A stretch of DNA of 64,000 nucleotides. It comes from Theropithecus gelada (taxonomy: Eukaryota > Chordata > Mammalia > Primates > Cercopithecidae). Shown piece by piece: positions 1-11,164 of the stretch. A program made the translations under genes and the position numbers. How positions within the stretch are numbered: the first letter of the stretch is position 1; each line of letters begins with the position of its first letter. The notes beneath the pieces were generated by a model that was not told where the DNA came from, searched no databases, and was given only the letters and a program-made list of their open reading frames with translations. Where the stretch lies: the NCBI RefSeq assembly GCF_003255815.1, contig NC_037680.1, positions 9,294,583 through 9,358,582 on the forward strand, written 5' to 3'.

Positions 1-218
1 AAAGAGAGGACATGGATTCTGAAATGGATGTTCTTTTAAGGAAATGCAGAGTCACAATTTCAATATTTTTAATAGGTCTTTTTTAAAACATTGTGTAAAA
101 TGACGACTATTTTAGGAAACTTGAAAAAATAGTAATAATTGTAGAGGAAGTAAAATGTATTTCCTTATTTAAGAAGATACATATCTTGACCTCTGTTGTT
201 CTCTTGAAAAAACGTCCT

Positions 219-546
219 GCTGGGCGCGGTGGCTCACGCCTATAATCCCAGCATTTTGGGAGGCCGAGGCGGGCAGATCACCTGAGGTCAGGAATTCGAG
301 ACCAGCCTGGCCAACATGGCGAAACTTCATCACTACTAAAAATACAAAAAAAAAAAAAAAAATAGCTGAGTCTAGTGGTGGGCGGGTGCCTGTAATCCAG
401 CTACTCGGGAGGCTGAGGCAGGAGAATTGCTCGAACATGGGAGGCAGAGGTTGCAGTGAGCCGAGATCTTGCCACTGCACTCTAGCCTGGGTGACAAGAG
501 TGAGACTCCATCTCAAAACAAACAAACAAACAAACAAAACAACAAC
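219..546 (+). mobile_element. Alu SINE (AluS-type), full length
   Basis: A dimeric Alu reads in the sense direction from 'gctgggcgcggtggctcacg' through an A-rich linker (about 348-361) and a right arm ending in 'gagactccatctc', followed by an (AAAC)n-like tail. The flanks carry a near-perfect target-site duplication: aaaaaacgtcct at 207-218 and aaaaaagtcct at 547-557. Short open frames on either strand here are Alu-derived and not genes. Confidence 0.95.
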
Positions 547-600
547 AAAAAAGTCCTGTGTGGCCCTTTGTAAATAGCTATACTCATTAGTAACTAGCCT

Positions 601-907
601 TTATGTATTTTTATTTTTTTGAGATGGAGTCTCACTCTGTCACCCAGGCTAGAGTGCAGTGGCACAATCTCGGCTCACTGCAACCTCTGCTGCCCTGGGT
701 TCAAGCAGTTCTCCTGCCTCAGCCTCCTGAGTAGCACGGATTACAGGTGCCTGCTATGGAACCTGCCAAATTTTTGTAGATTTTTAGTAGAGACAGGGTT
801 TCACCATCTTGGCCAGGCTGGTCTTGAACTCCTGACCTTGTGATCCACCCCCCCTCCTCAGTCTCCCAAAATGCTGGGATTACAGGACTGAGCCACTGCA
901 CCTGGCC
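601..907 (-). mobile_element. Alu SINE (AluS-type), full length, antisense
   Basis: An inverted Alu runs from a T-rich tail (601-619) through 'gagatggagtctcactctgt' to 'gcacctggcc'. It is flanked by a perfect 13-bp target-site duplication, tagtaactagcct, at 588-600 and 908-920. The linker and left-arm segment near 745-775 is degraded. With the Alu at 219-546 it forms an inverted Alu pair only about 55 bp apart. Confidence 0.95.
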
Positions 908-920
908 TAGTAACTAGCCT

Positions 921-2201
921 ATTGTTGTAGAAGACCTTAGATTATTATTTTCCCTTTAATTTACCTTATTTTCCCCTATTACATAAACTTTCCTATGCCC
1001 CTGGATTGTTTATTCATTTTGAATATCTCTCTCCAAAAAAGAAAAGAAAAGAAAATCAGATAAACTGCTTTCTTCTCTCCCTATCTGCTGAGCCTGCCTC
1101 CTCCAACCTGCGTAGCTGTATCCCAGTGCATGTACACCTGCCTGCTTGAACACTTCAATGACTAAGTTCTCTGTGAATACATCAAGTTTCATTGCCTTCA
1201 GGCTTATTCTATGTCTTTTAACTCTTGAACCTTCTAGTATGTTTTAGCCTACCAGACAGCGCATGCTGCTTTGTACTTGTGTTGTTTTATGTATTCATTT
1301 ATTGTACAAATTTTCCTTGAGTGCCTTGTTCATGGAAGGTGCTATTCCAGGAATTTTATGTGTAGTTTAAGTTACCTCCATCTAAACTATAAGATCTTCA
1401 TATAATTCATCTTTGTAGTTCTACCACAAGCATATTAGTAGACTCTGAATAAACATTAACTCCGTATTTGTGTGCATGTCTAAATACGTTGTGTGTTTAC
1501 GTATATGTTAATGCATCTATGTTTCTATATCTAACAATGATGGAAAAAAGTGCTAATAAAATAAGTATTAATGTTATGTTGAATTATGTAATTGTATTTA
1601 AAAGTTACGTTCTGTTCTTCTTAAAGTTTTTCACATACTTAGCCTTTTGAAAATATCTAACCATTATCGGAGGATGAAACTCGCATTGTTCTCCATGTTT
1701 TCTTTCCTTTGTCTCTGAAAGACCTGTTCACAGAATATGCCACTCTTTTCAAAAATAGCATGTACGCAGTGAAATGTCAAAGTAAATGGAAGAAGAAATT
1801 TTCATTTTGACTTTGACAACAACAAAATGAATAAATAAATAAATGCAGTCTTTTTCTACAAAGCAAGAAAAACAAAGCCACTGTAAGTGTATTGTGAATA
1901 AAAATTTGCTTTCTATTATAGTAAAACAAGAAAATGGTGAAACTCAAGGTAAAATATTTTGTTCATATCTGAAAACACTATTGCTGGAGGGGGAAGAGAC
2001 GTGAGTGTATTACCTTTGCAAGGCAGAAAGGCTCACCAGGAAGTAAAAATGTTGAGCCTTTGAATCCTCACAAAATTCTCCGTTGTGCTTGATCTACCTC
2101 CCCCAGCTTCCTCCACTACACAGGCTAAATAGGTAGGCATCTTTTTACAAGAAAAACCTTTTTATATGTTAAGAGACTTTAATGGATTAAACACTTGTAC
2201 A
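921..2201. other. Unassigned AT-rich sequence, no gene
   Basis: No Alu, L1 or LTR sequence is recognised with confidence. A short piece near 1292-1352 ('tgccttgttcatggaaggtg') resembles the antisense start of a MIR, but weakly. Open frames are short and lack coding character. Confidence 0.5.
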
Positions 2202-2253
2202 TGCACACACACATGCATGCACACACACACAAACACACACACACACACACACA
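2202..2253. repeat. (CA)n microsatellite, interrupted
   Basis: An AC dinucleotide run of about 52 bp is interrupted by 'atgcatgc' and an 'aaa' step. Confidence 0.95.
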
Positions 2254-2744
2254 GAGCAAGTAACAATTAATAAACCAAAAAAGTGGTTCAAAGAGAATAC
2301 TAGGAGTCCAGCCATATCCCATAAACATATGTGCCATATTTACCAGATATAGACAATTATTAAGTAGTTGGTGGCTTATGGTCATAATTGGAGACTAAGC
2401 TGCAGTTGTGGTCTTGTTCCCATGAGTCATGGTCAACAAATTAGTACCCCAGTTTTTTTCAATGGATCTGTAGACAAACCAATATCTACAGTTGTTTTTC
2501 CTACATAGAGCTTCAATAATTGGAACGTGACTGAATCATTTGCCATAAAACATCTACTATTACCTGACTGGCAATGATTACGGTTAGGATGGTCTGAATC
2601 TAGAAGAGTAATTATTACACACCTCTCTAGATTACCACATACTGATCACTTTCAATTTGAGGACCATGGCTTAGTTGTAAAGTCTCTATATTCAGAGTCA
2701 AAACAGTATCTGCAAACTCCCATAAAAGAACTTAATATCCTTTT

Positions 2745-3470
2745 CTCCCCCAAGCAGGTCACAGGAACCAGAAATCCCCCACCCCCATCCACAAACAAGC
2801 CATAAAACCTAGAAAAATCATTCTCTGATGTTCACCACCTCCCAGATCCTCATGTGACAGATGTGCTTCCTGACACCCAGGGGCAATGAATGGCTTACAG
2901 AAACATAGAGAAGAATCTGGTCTTGTGAAGTCATCTCCAGTTCATTACCATTAGATCATACTCCTGTTATCCAATCATGTTTCTCCACAACTATCCATTT
3001 CTTTCATCAGACTTAGCAATAAAAATAGTTTTCTTGGTCGGGCATGGTGGCTCACGCCTATAAGCCCAGCACTTTGGGAGGCCGAGGCAGGCGATCACAA
3101 GGTCAGGAGTTTGGGACGAGCCTGGCCAATATGGTGAACCCCATCTCTACTAAAAATACAAAAATTAGCCGGGTGTCGGGGTGCACGCCTGTAATCCCAG
3201 CTAGTTGGGAGGCTGAGGCCGAAGAATCACTTGAACCCAGGAGGCAGAGGTTGCAGTGAGCCAAGATCGTGGCTCACAGGGCACTGTAGCCTGGGTGACA
3301 GAGGAGACTCCATCTCAAAAATAAAAAGTTTTCTCTGGCCCTTTGCAACTTTTTTTCCAAAAGCTTCCATGCCACATGAAATTTTGATAAATAAACTTTT
3401 TATGATTTTTATTTTGCCAGTGTATCTTTTGGTTTAGAGGTGTCAGGCATAACCTTTTCTATGGGTCCTT
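2745..3470 (+). mobile_element. Possible old LTR, split by an Alu
   Basis: The segments on both sides of the Alu at 3036-3326 read like one old LTR-like unit. There is a C-rich 5' part (2745-2960), an 'aataaaaatagttttct' segment interrupted by the Alu, then 'ataaataaac' (possible polyadenylation signal, about 3388) and a T-rich, GT-containing 3' part. I could not match it to a named family, and the boundaries are guesses. Alternatively it is unique sequence. Confidence 0.35.
3036..3326 (+). mobile_element. Alu SINE, full length
   Basis: A sense Alu runs from 'ggtcgggcatggtggctcac' to 'gagactccatctc' plus a short A-rich tail. The flanks share 'agttttct' before and after the element, consistent with a target-site duplication. 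The right arm contains a local disorder, 'gtggctcacagggcactgta', in place of the usual CCACTGCACTCC segment. Confidence 0.93.
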
Positions 3471-3479
3471 GGGTGAGGA

Positions 3480-6390
3480 AAAGATAATACTATTTCTCTT
3501 CCACCATACTTTTACATATTTAGAGACAGAAATAATTTTAACATTTCACATGCCGATTAAAAGCTCTGAAACATCATGTTTCAATGAAATAACTAAATAA
3601 ATCATTCCCATTATACATAATTGTGAAAACAACATTATTTTATTATTTAGGTTCTCCTAATTCACTTTTATTCTATTCTTAGCTTCCCAGGGCATATAGT
3701 TTACTGTATACATTACATATGTTGTAAAACGCTAGAAACCAGATATTTTTCCATTGGAAAGGTTGTTTTTCTATTTTTCAAGACAAAATTTTGTTCTGCC
3801 CATTTCCAGATGCTTTGTTATCTGCCTTTGAGTTTGTCAGAATTATTGCAGCAATTGGAATGTGGTTTATACCCTACTCTTTCAGGCAAAAAGTGTAACT
3901 TCTAATTTGAAGCTGTAAACAGCTTTGAAGAAAATAGAAACACCATGATAATTTCTTTGTCACACCATTAATCATCTCTCTCCCTTACCAGTAGAAGCTG
4001 ATCACAACTTTACTGATTTTACTTTATTATACCCTCTGTTATTCAGTCTATAACGTGTCGCATGCAAACTGTTCATACTAGCCACTCTATACTTCAAGGT
4101 CACTGAGTTGAATATCTATTCCATCAGACTCATCACGCATTAAATAATATTAAATTGCATACATCTCTTTAATCTCAAATTCTGAGTCTGTGTTTGGAGT
4201 GGTGGGAACATACAATTCATAGAATGCTTCAATGAATCATTATTTTATACACATATAATTGAGCATCCTTTCGGTTTATGCCTAAACTGAAAAGAAAGTA
4301 ATTCTTCAGGAGAGAAGCAAGAGAGATAGCTTCTTTATGTTTAGAAAATATTCTATAACCCAAGAAAATCCTGGGACAACTGTATGCATGATTGAAATTA
4401 TACCTGGTCGGGTGGACACCCTGGGTCCCAGTTGCCCAGTGACTCAGCCAGCCAGCACATGAAGGTAAAAGAAATAGAACTCACAGGCAAAGCAGACTAA
4501 ATATGTCTCTTTCAACTTTTATATTATCACTTTCTAGCTTCCAATGCTTTCCTCTTTCATGACATTTTCCTCCTGTGAGGAAGTCCCAGATATTAAATGT
4601 TAAACTAATTATCTTCTTGGATAAAACACTTTGAAGGGAGAAATATATAGTCAGTCTCGGAGCCTACTGGGAAGATCCCTGATTGATTATACACTGACAG
4701 ATGAGGTTACCAAAGCTCTCAGCAAAAAGTGCCTGTTCTGAAGTTCTTGATAACAGCATTCCTTTTCATTTGTCTGTAGTTGATATTATGATAACTTTTA
4801 TACCTTCCACAGCATTGAGTTAACTGCACAGAGAAGATTCTCAGTGAGTACTTGTTGAGTGAATCAAACCAAAGCCTAGTCTCAGGCCTGTTTGCTAGAG
4901 GATGCCACTCCAGGGTTATCAGGATTTCATCTATTATTGGAGCATGTATCTTCTTTAACTACAGCAGTATCTCTGTTGGAGAGGATCTAGAGCTTATAAG
5001 GATATTTTTCCTAGCCTTCTGAAACTTTATTAAATAAGCTTTTTAGATATTCCTCTAGAATTTAGGTTTATAATTGCTAAAAGACAAGGTTTCTAACACA
5101 ATAATTCACTTTTTAACCAATTAAGGCTATTTTTAGATTCTTCCTAGCAATAACAAAATTTCCTAATATTCTTTCCTCTGTCTAATACTCTAAGTACATT
5201 TATTTCTAATAATTAATTCTTAAAATAAAAAACTAACAAGGAACTGTCATGTACCAAATATCTGAAATGAACAAAACTTGCTGAATCCATTGATTTTGAA
5301 AGCTATCCGACAATGGCACAGGACCACCTTTTGTCTAAATGTCACTCAGGGGAATCATGTATTTATTTCTTTTCCTTTTATAGAACTGAATCAAGGTGGT
5401 TGCCAATAACGAACCCTCATTACCATTGTCATTTTGAAATCTCATCTTCTCGTCTAATGGACTATCAATATCATGAGTTTTTATCTCAATCTTTCAAAGG
5501 CACACAGCCCAGTGTTATCTAGGAATTCATCATCGGTCACATACTATTATCTCAGTAATTTGAAGAGGAGTGTAGAATTAGCATCTCTACACCAAAATGA
5601 GAAATGACAATATTTCTTTCATTTCACAGTATTAACACTTAGGTCATAAGCACAGACTGATTTGAGCTCATCCTATTATCCTTGGTACCATTTATTTCCC
5701 TCTTCATTCCACACATAAGACTTCTCTGGTTAAAACTCCACAGAGAATTTTGGTGAGCAGAAGCTGGGGAAAAAATCAATTAAAAACTGCAGGTAGTTAC
5801 TCTGTTTTGAAAGAAACGGAGACATGACTTTATCTTCAAGCCACATTATTCTCTAGTTTTGGAAAGCCCTTCTGTTGATGATTTTACCCGCCTTCCTCCC
5901 AATCCCTTTCCATCCATCCTTGCCCTGCTCTGAGTCAAACCCTTAGAGCCTGGGATTTTGCGATGGCTGACATCTGGCTGGATTCAGCTAATGGGGGACA
6001 CTGTTAAGAGAACAGAGAACAACAGAGAGAATGCGTTATTTCATTTCCCTCCTTTCCCGCCATAGCATACCATTTTTGGAAGTAGCTCCTACTGGGTAGT
6101 ACTACATCCACTGTTCAAATCGCCACATGGCCCTGGTAACACTATTTCCTTCCATTGTTCCTTATGCTCTGAGCAGAAGTGTTACACACCAGTTCTCCAG
6201 AATCACTCATCTCTGGGTGCTTCACCATCTCTTTTGTGTTCCCATAACCCTGAGTCAATATACTGCACAGCTATAATCTCCTCTGGGGTGGGGAATTTTA
6301 GTCTTTTTCATCACTCCACCAGCTACAGAAGATTACAGGGCATCATAAGTACTAATAAATGCTTGAAAGCTCAATGTGGAATAAGATAAA
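3480..6390. other. Unassigned, largely unique AT-rich sequence
   Basis: No gene is supported. A weak L2 3'-end-like piece ('gtgagtacttgttgagtgaa') ends near 4866. The part from about 5690 to 6330 is richer in C and T and could be an old LTR, but nothing diagnostic is seen. Open frames (for example 5313-5522) are short and isolated. Confidence 0.5.
4800..4866 (+). mobile_element. L2 3'-end remnant (weak)
   Basis: 'gtgagtacttgttgagtgaa' resembles the conserved last bases of mammalian L2 (…GCTCAATAAATATTTGTTGAATGAA). It is short and diverged. Confidence 0.3.
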
Positions 6391-6401
6391 ATTTTAAGAT
6401 G

Positions 6402-6752
6402 GGATATGGTTTGGCTGTGCCCCCACCCAAATCTCATGTTGAATTGCATTTCCCATAATTCCCACTTTTTGTTTGAGGACTTCATGGGGGGTGATTAGAT
6501 TATGGGAGTGGTTCTGCCATGCTGTTCTCATGACAGAGTTTTCATGAGATCTGATGATTTTCTAAAGGGCTTCCTGTTTTGTTCCGCACTCATTCTGTCT
6601 TCTGCCACCCTGAGAAGAGATCCCTTCCACCAGGATTATAAGTTTCCTGAGTCCTCCCCAGTCATACTGAACTGTGGGTCAATTAAACCTCTTTCCTTTA
6701 TAAATTACCCAGTCTTGGGTATGTCTTTATTAGCAGTGTGAGAACTAATACA
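6402..6752 (+). repeat. 5' LTR of the THE1 provirus
   Basis: Begins 'ggatatggtttggctgtgcc' (canonical TG start mutated to GG) and ends 'gagaactaatacA'. It is about 351 bp. 'ctttataaattaccc' near 6697 lies in the usual R/U5 area of MaLR LTRs. Confidence 0.92.
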
Positions 6753-7158
6753 GTAAATTGATACCGGTAGACTAGGGTGCTGCTGTAAAGATACCTGAAA
6801 ACATGGAAGCGACTTTGGAACTGGATAACAGGCAGAGGTTGGAACAGTTTGGAAGGCTCAGAAGAAGACAGGAAAATGTGACAAAATTTGAAACTTCCTA
6901 GAGTCTTGTTGAGTGGCTTTGGCCAAAATGCTGACAGATATGAACAATAAAGTCCAGGCTGAGGTGGTCTCAGAAGGAGATGAGGAACTTGTTGGGAACT
7001 AGAGTAAATGTCATTCTTGCTCTGCAAAGAGACTGGCAGCATTTTGCCCCTGCCCTAGAGATCTGTGGAACTTTGAACTTGAGAGAGATGATTTAGTGTA
7101 TCTGGCAGAAGAAATTTCTAAGCGGCCAGCAAAGTATTCAAGAGGAAGCAGAGCATAA

Positions 7159-7244
7159 CATGGGGCATGTATACATATGTAACAAACCTGCATGCTGTGC
7201 ACATATACCCTAGAACTTAAAGTATCATTAAAAAAAAAAAAAAA
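7159..7244 (+). mobile_element. L1 (L1PA-like) 3' tail, severely 5'-truncated, nested in THE1
   Basis: The sequence from 'catgtatacatatgtaacaa' to 'cttaaagtatcatt' plus a 15-base A run is the end of a primate L1 3' UTR. It interrupts THE1 internal sequence: 'agcataa' on the left continues as 'atttggaaaatttgcagcct' on the right, which the minus-strand THE1 copy joins directly. No clear target-site duplication is visible. Confidence 0.88.
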
Positions 7245-8322
7245 GAATTTGGAAAATTTGCAGCCTGGCAACGCAATAGAAAGGAAAAACCAATTTTCTG
7301 GGGAGAAATTCAACCCTGCTGTGGTAATTTGCATAAGTAACAAGGAGCCATATGTTAATCACCAAGACAATGGGGAAAATGTCTCCAGACCTTTGTGGTA
7401 GCCTCTCGAATCACAGACCCAGAGGCTAAGAGGAAAAAAATGGTTTCATGGGCCAGGCCCAGGTCCCCCTGCTGTATGCAGCCTAGGGACTTGGTGTCCT
7501 GTGACTCAGTTGCTCCATTTGTGGCTTAAAGGGACCAAGGTACAGCTTGGGCCATGGTTTCAGAGGGTGCAAGCCTCAAGCTTTGTCACCTTCCAAGTGG
7601 TGCTGAGCCTGTGGGTGAACCAAAGTCATGAATTGAGGTTTGGGAAGCTCCGCCTAGATTTCAGAGGATGTATTAAAACATCTGGATGTTCAGGTGCAAA
7701 GTCTGCTGTAGGGGCAAAGTCCTCATGGAGAACCTCTGCTAAAACAGTGTGGAAGGAAAATGGGGGGTGGGAGCCCCCACACAGAATCCCCACTGGGCAC
7801 TGCGTGGTGGACCTGGTAGAGCTGTGAGAAGGGGGCCACCATCCTCCCGACCCCAGAATTGTAGATTCACTGACAGCTTGCACCACATATACCTGGAAAA
7901 TTCACAAACACTCAATACCAGTCCATGAAAGCAGCTGAGAGGGGAGCTGTACTCTGCAAAGCCACAGGAGTGGAGCTGCCTAAGGCCTTGGGAGCCCACT
8001 TATTACATCGGCATGACTCAGAAGTGAGACATGGAGTCAAAAGAGATCATTTTAGAATTTTAAGATTTAATGACTACCCTATTGGATTTTGGACTTGCAT
8101 GGAGCTTGTAGCCCCTTTGTTTTGGCCAATTTCTCCCATTTGGAAAGGATGTATTTAACCAATGCCATTACCCCATTGTATCTAGGAAGTAACTTATTTT
8201 ACAGACTCATAGGTGGAAGGGACTTGCGTTGTCTCAGAAAAGATTTTGGACTTGAACTTTTGAGTCAAAGCTGGAATGACTTAAGACTTTGTGGAACTGT
8301 TGGGAAAGCAGGATTGTGTTTT

Positions 8323-8956
8323 TGTGGTAGGAGTTATTAAGAAATTATTTTAGGCAGATACAGAGAAAAAGTTTTCATTTCTTTTAAAGCAGCTGCAAAA
8401 ATACTTCTTGTCTAGAAGGAAAGCCCCTGCTTTTAGAGCCTGGCAGGCAACCTTTGATATGCAAATGACAGCCATTAGAAACTGAGTCCATCAAACGCGG
8501 CAATTCTCAAAACCATTGTCCTCCTGCCCTTCCCCCATGTGTGCCTAGCAGCATAGTCACCCCCACATATCCCCACATGTGTAGAACATCATGGCGCCCT
8601 TCATTTGCATATTAAAAGGCTAGGGTGGGAGGGCCAGCTTTTTCTTTTTCGAGGGCTATGTGAATGACATGCCTGGTCAAACCAATCCCCTGAGCCCTAT
8701 GTAAATCAGACACCACCTCCTCCAGCCTACTCACAAAACTGGCTGGTATCCTTGGCACTTGGGGTTCCCTGTTTCGGTTTTGGAGCCCTCCTCCCTGTCT
8801 CTGTACAAGGGAACTGCTTCTTTCTTTCTCTCCCCTTCCTTCTTACCTATTAAACTCTCTGCTCCTTAAAACCATTCCATGTGTGTCCATGTTGTTTTAT
8901 CTGATTTGACTCAAGATGAAGAACCTGGTGTTCCTTCACTCATCGGAGCCATATCA
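8323..8956 (+). mobile_element. Solo LTR, probably ERV1 class, nested in THE1
   Basis: A 634-bp block starts TGTGGTAGG and ends CCATATCA, flanked by the 4-bp duplication tttt (8319-8322 and 8957-8960). Removing it restores a plausible THE1 sequence, 'gattgtgttttgaaatgtga'. TG…CA ends and a 4-bp duplication fit a class I (gamma-like) LTR. 'cttacctattaaactctctg' near 8843-8862 contains a probable polyadenylation signal. No internal retroviral sequence remains, so it is a solo LTR made by LTR-LTR recombination. The subfamily was not identified. Confidence 0.85.
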
Positions 8957-9002
8957 TTTTGAAATGTGAGGACATGAGATTTGGGAGGGTTCAGGGGAAG
9001 AA

Positions 9003-9364
9003 TGATATGTTTTGGCTATGCACCCACCCAAATCTCATCATAAATTGGAGTTCCCATAATCCCCATGTTTTGTCAGAGGGAACTCATGGGAGGTGATTAG
9101 ATTATGAGGGCAGTTCCCCCATCCTGTTCGTGTAATAGTGAGTGAGTTCTCACAAGATCTGATGGTTTTATAAAGGGCTTCCCCTTTCCCTCAGCACTCA
9201 TTCCACCTCCTGCCGCCCGGTGAACTGGTGCCTTCCAGCAGGATTGTAAGTTTCCTGAGTCCTCCATAGACATGCTGCACTGTGAGTCAATTAAACTTCT
9301 TTCCTTTATAAATTACCCAGTCTCAGGTATATCTTCATTAGCAGTGTGAGAATGGTCTAATACA
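9003..9364 (+). repeat. 3' LTR of the THE1 provirus
   Basis: Begins 'tgatatgttttggctatgca' and ends 'ggtctaatacA', about 362 bp, aligning along its whole length with the 5' LTR at 6402-6752. Confidence 0.92.
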
Positions 9365-9440
9365 GGATGTTTACAGGTATTTACTGCCCACCAGACACAC
9401 TTACAACTTTCAAAAGTCAAAGACCTTGTTGACTAGGAAG

Positions 9441-9572
9441 TGTATAGAATTTGGTATCATATAGTACCAGGGTTATTATTGCCTCTCCCTTTTACCTTTG
9501 TGCAAGTGTATAGACACTGATATCATATAGGACTGGGATTATAATTGCCTCTCCCTCTTACCTGTGAGGCAT
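9441..9572. repeat. Two-copy tandem duplication, 66-bp unit, diverged
   Basis: Unit 1 (9441-9506) and unit 2 (9507-9572) both start 'tgtatag', continue with '(t)atcatatag', and contain 'attgcctctccct' followed by 'ttacct'. Roughly three quarters of positions match by eye. It is not part of a recognised interspersed repeat. Confidence 0.75.
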
Positions 9573-9579
9573 GCATTGG

Positions 9580-9710
9580 GTCCCAATGTCTTCATCTGTA
9601 AAATGGTGATAATAACGTTATCTCACGAGATGTTGTTAAGGTTACATCAGAGAAGGTCTGTAAGTCATCTTGCACTCTCTCTGGCACATTGCAACTAATT
9701 CCTCTACTCT
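9580..9710 (+). mobile_element. MIR SINE fragment
   Basis: 'cttcatctgtaaaatggtga' followed by 'taataacgttatctcacgag' and 'ctctggcacattgc' follows the order of the MIR core and 3' half. Confidence 0.75.
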
Positions 9711-9719
9711 TGCTTCGGA

Positions 9720-10380
9720 ATAAATGTATTTTTAAAATTTGGCTAGACTTCCACTTTTCCACAGGATAATAGAGCTGTTAGAAAGAACAGGCTCAGAGCA
9801 GCCACTCAATCAAAATTACCAAATGTTGAAAAGGTCAAAGCAGTATAGCATACCTTTATAATTCATAGATTATTGAATACATTAACATTCCAATTCCTCA
9901 TTCTTAAAGAAAAGATTACAATAAAGACCCAAAATGGCCATACATTAATCCTCTCCTATGACAATAATTGTTCCTTTTCTGGGAAATGTACAAATGTAAC
10001 CTCTGCTGACACTGAACTCCAATTTGGATGCCACACTGTGCTTCTGGTTTTGATAACGAATGGATACCCAGGAGGAGAGCAATGGGGAATTGGATGCTCA
10101 CAAAAGAAAAAGGCTTTCAAATATGCTGTGGGTTAATTTGAACCAATCTGAGAGGTCTAGAAAATTATGCAATTGATATCCCTGCTTAAGAATATTTTGA
10201 GCTTTTCCAAGGTGGGGCTGGGGTTTTTTACACAGGCTTTAAACAAGCAATCAAACGTCTGCTTTCAAAATTAAAGAGCCAAAAACTAATTGATGTGAGT
10301 TCATGATTACAATGTCAAATATTTCTTTGTAACTATTGGATCACTTTCAACTCAATCAATTTTATTTTTATTTTTCATGA
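9720..10380. other. Unassigned sequence
   Basis: No repeat or gene is recognised. A short frame at 9873-10136 has no domain-like sequence and no splice context. Confidence 0.45.
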
Positions 10381-10399
10381 TATTTCTGGGGATAACATA

Positions 10400-10560
10400 G
10401 ACTCATAATTACAGCATGTAGCACTTTAGAGGGCTTTAGGGACCACTTAGCCCATCCACTTCATTTTACAGATGAGAAAACTCAGGAGCACAGAGGGTAA
10501 GTGGCTTGTTTGGGGTCTCAAAGTTAGTTGGTAGCTAGGTCAGAATAGCACTGAAATCAA
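10400..10560 (-). mobile_element. MIR-like SINE fragment, antisense
   Basis: 'cattttacagatgagaaaac' followed by 'agcacagagggtaagtggct' is the antisense MIR core signature. Confidence 0.65.
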
Positions 10561-11129
10561 CTTGAATTTTAAAGAATGACCTATTGAAATTATTTTATGG
10601 AAGTTCCTTTTTCCTTGAAACTTCTATTTTTTTAAAAAAAGGTTAATAAGTTCCAATAAAGAAATCACAAAACAAGTTGCTTAGTTCACTGCAAGACAAC
10701 TATGAAAACCATAAATGATAAGTACTTTGGTATTAAAAGTTGTGTTCTTGTAATCGGCTAAGGAAATACCCTGCACTTTATTTCCTTCCTTCCTGCAGTC
10801 ACTTGGTGGACCAAAAACTATGCAACAAAGTTAGGTCACTAAGTCAATTAATAAAAGCAAGTAATAATTTGGGAGACTCAAACTCATCATTTGATAATAA
10901 GAGTTCAACATACAGTTGCTTGAAGAAATGACCTTGTGTTAGAGAGCATAGTCCTAAGATACCAGTTTCAAAGTTCTGTAATAGAGCCTGTAATAGGTCC
11001 TGGTTTTATAGTTTTTTCTTTTGGCTGGCTAAAGAGAGATTTCATTTTTATTGATAATGGTCAAAAAAAAAAAAAAAAAGGAAACTATTGCTTACAAGTG
11101 ATTGACCTTCGTTATCAGGAATATGTTAA

Positions 11130-11130
<1 letters not shown>

Positions 11131-11162
<32 letters not shown>
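11131..11162. repeat. (TC)n microsatellite
   Basis: A pure CT run of about 30 bp. Short frames crossing it have Ser-Leu or Arg-Glu repeats that reflect only the dinucleotide. Confidence 0.95.

Positions 11163-11164
<2 letters not shown>

Larger units (their letters stand above)
6402..9364 (+). mobile_element. THE1-type MaLR provirus (LTR-internal-LTR), broken by two later insertions
   Basis: Two LTRs in the same orientation (6402-6752 and 9003-9364) enclose a THE1-like internal region. After the 5' LTR, 'taaattgatacc' marks the primer-binding-site region. A purine-rich tract ('gggagggttcaggggaagaa') precedes the 3' LTR. The element is flanked by a 5-bp target duplication, agatg at 6397-6401 and ggatg at 9365-9369 (4/5 match). 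The internal region carries no intact gag/pol frame; the longest frame (7501-7827) is a relic. An L1 tail (7159-7244) and a solo LTR (8323-8956) are nested inside. Compared with the minus-strand copy at 24.8-27.1 kb, about 38 bp are missing just before 7146. Confidence 0.92.

Noticed and set aside
169..843. Several frames of 60-122 codons with typical 'Alu protein' sequence
   Set aside because: They coincide with the two Alus; Alu-derived frames of this kind are common and not genes. The same applies near 3044-3437, 20790-21283, 28738-28997, 34486-34971, 46419-46610 and 62811-62996.
2202..2253. Minus-strand Cys/Val-rich frame over the CA repeat
   Set aside because: The frame is created by the dinucleotide repeat.
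8843..8870. 'attaaactctctgctcc' as a functional polyadenylation site of a gene
   Set aside because: It lies in the R-region position of a solo LTR, with no gene upstream.
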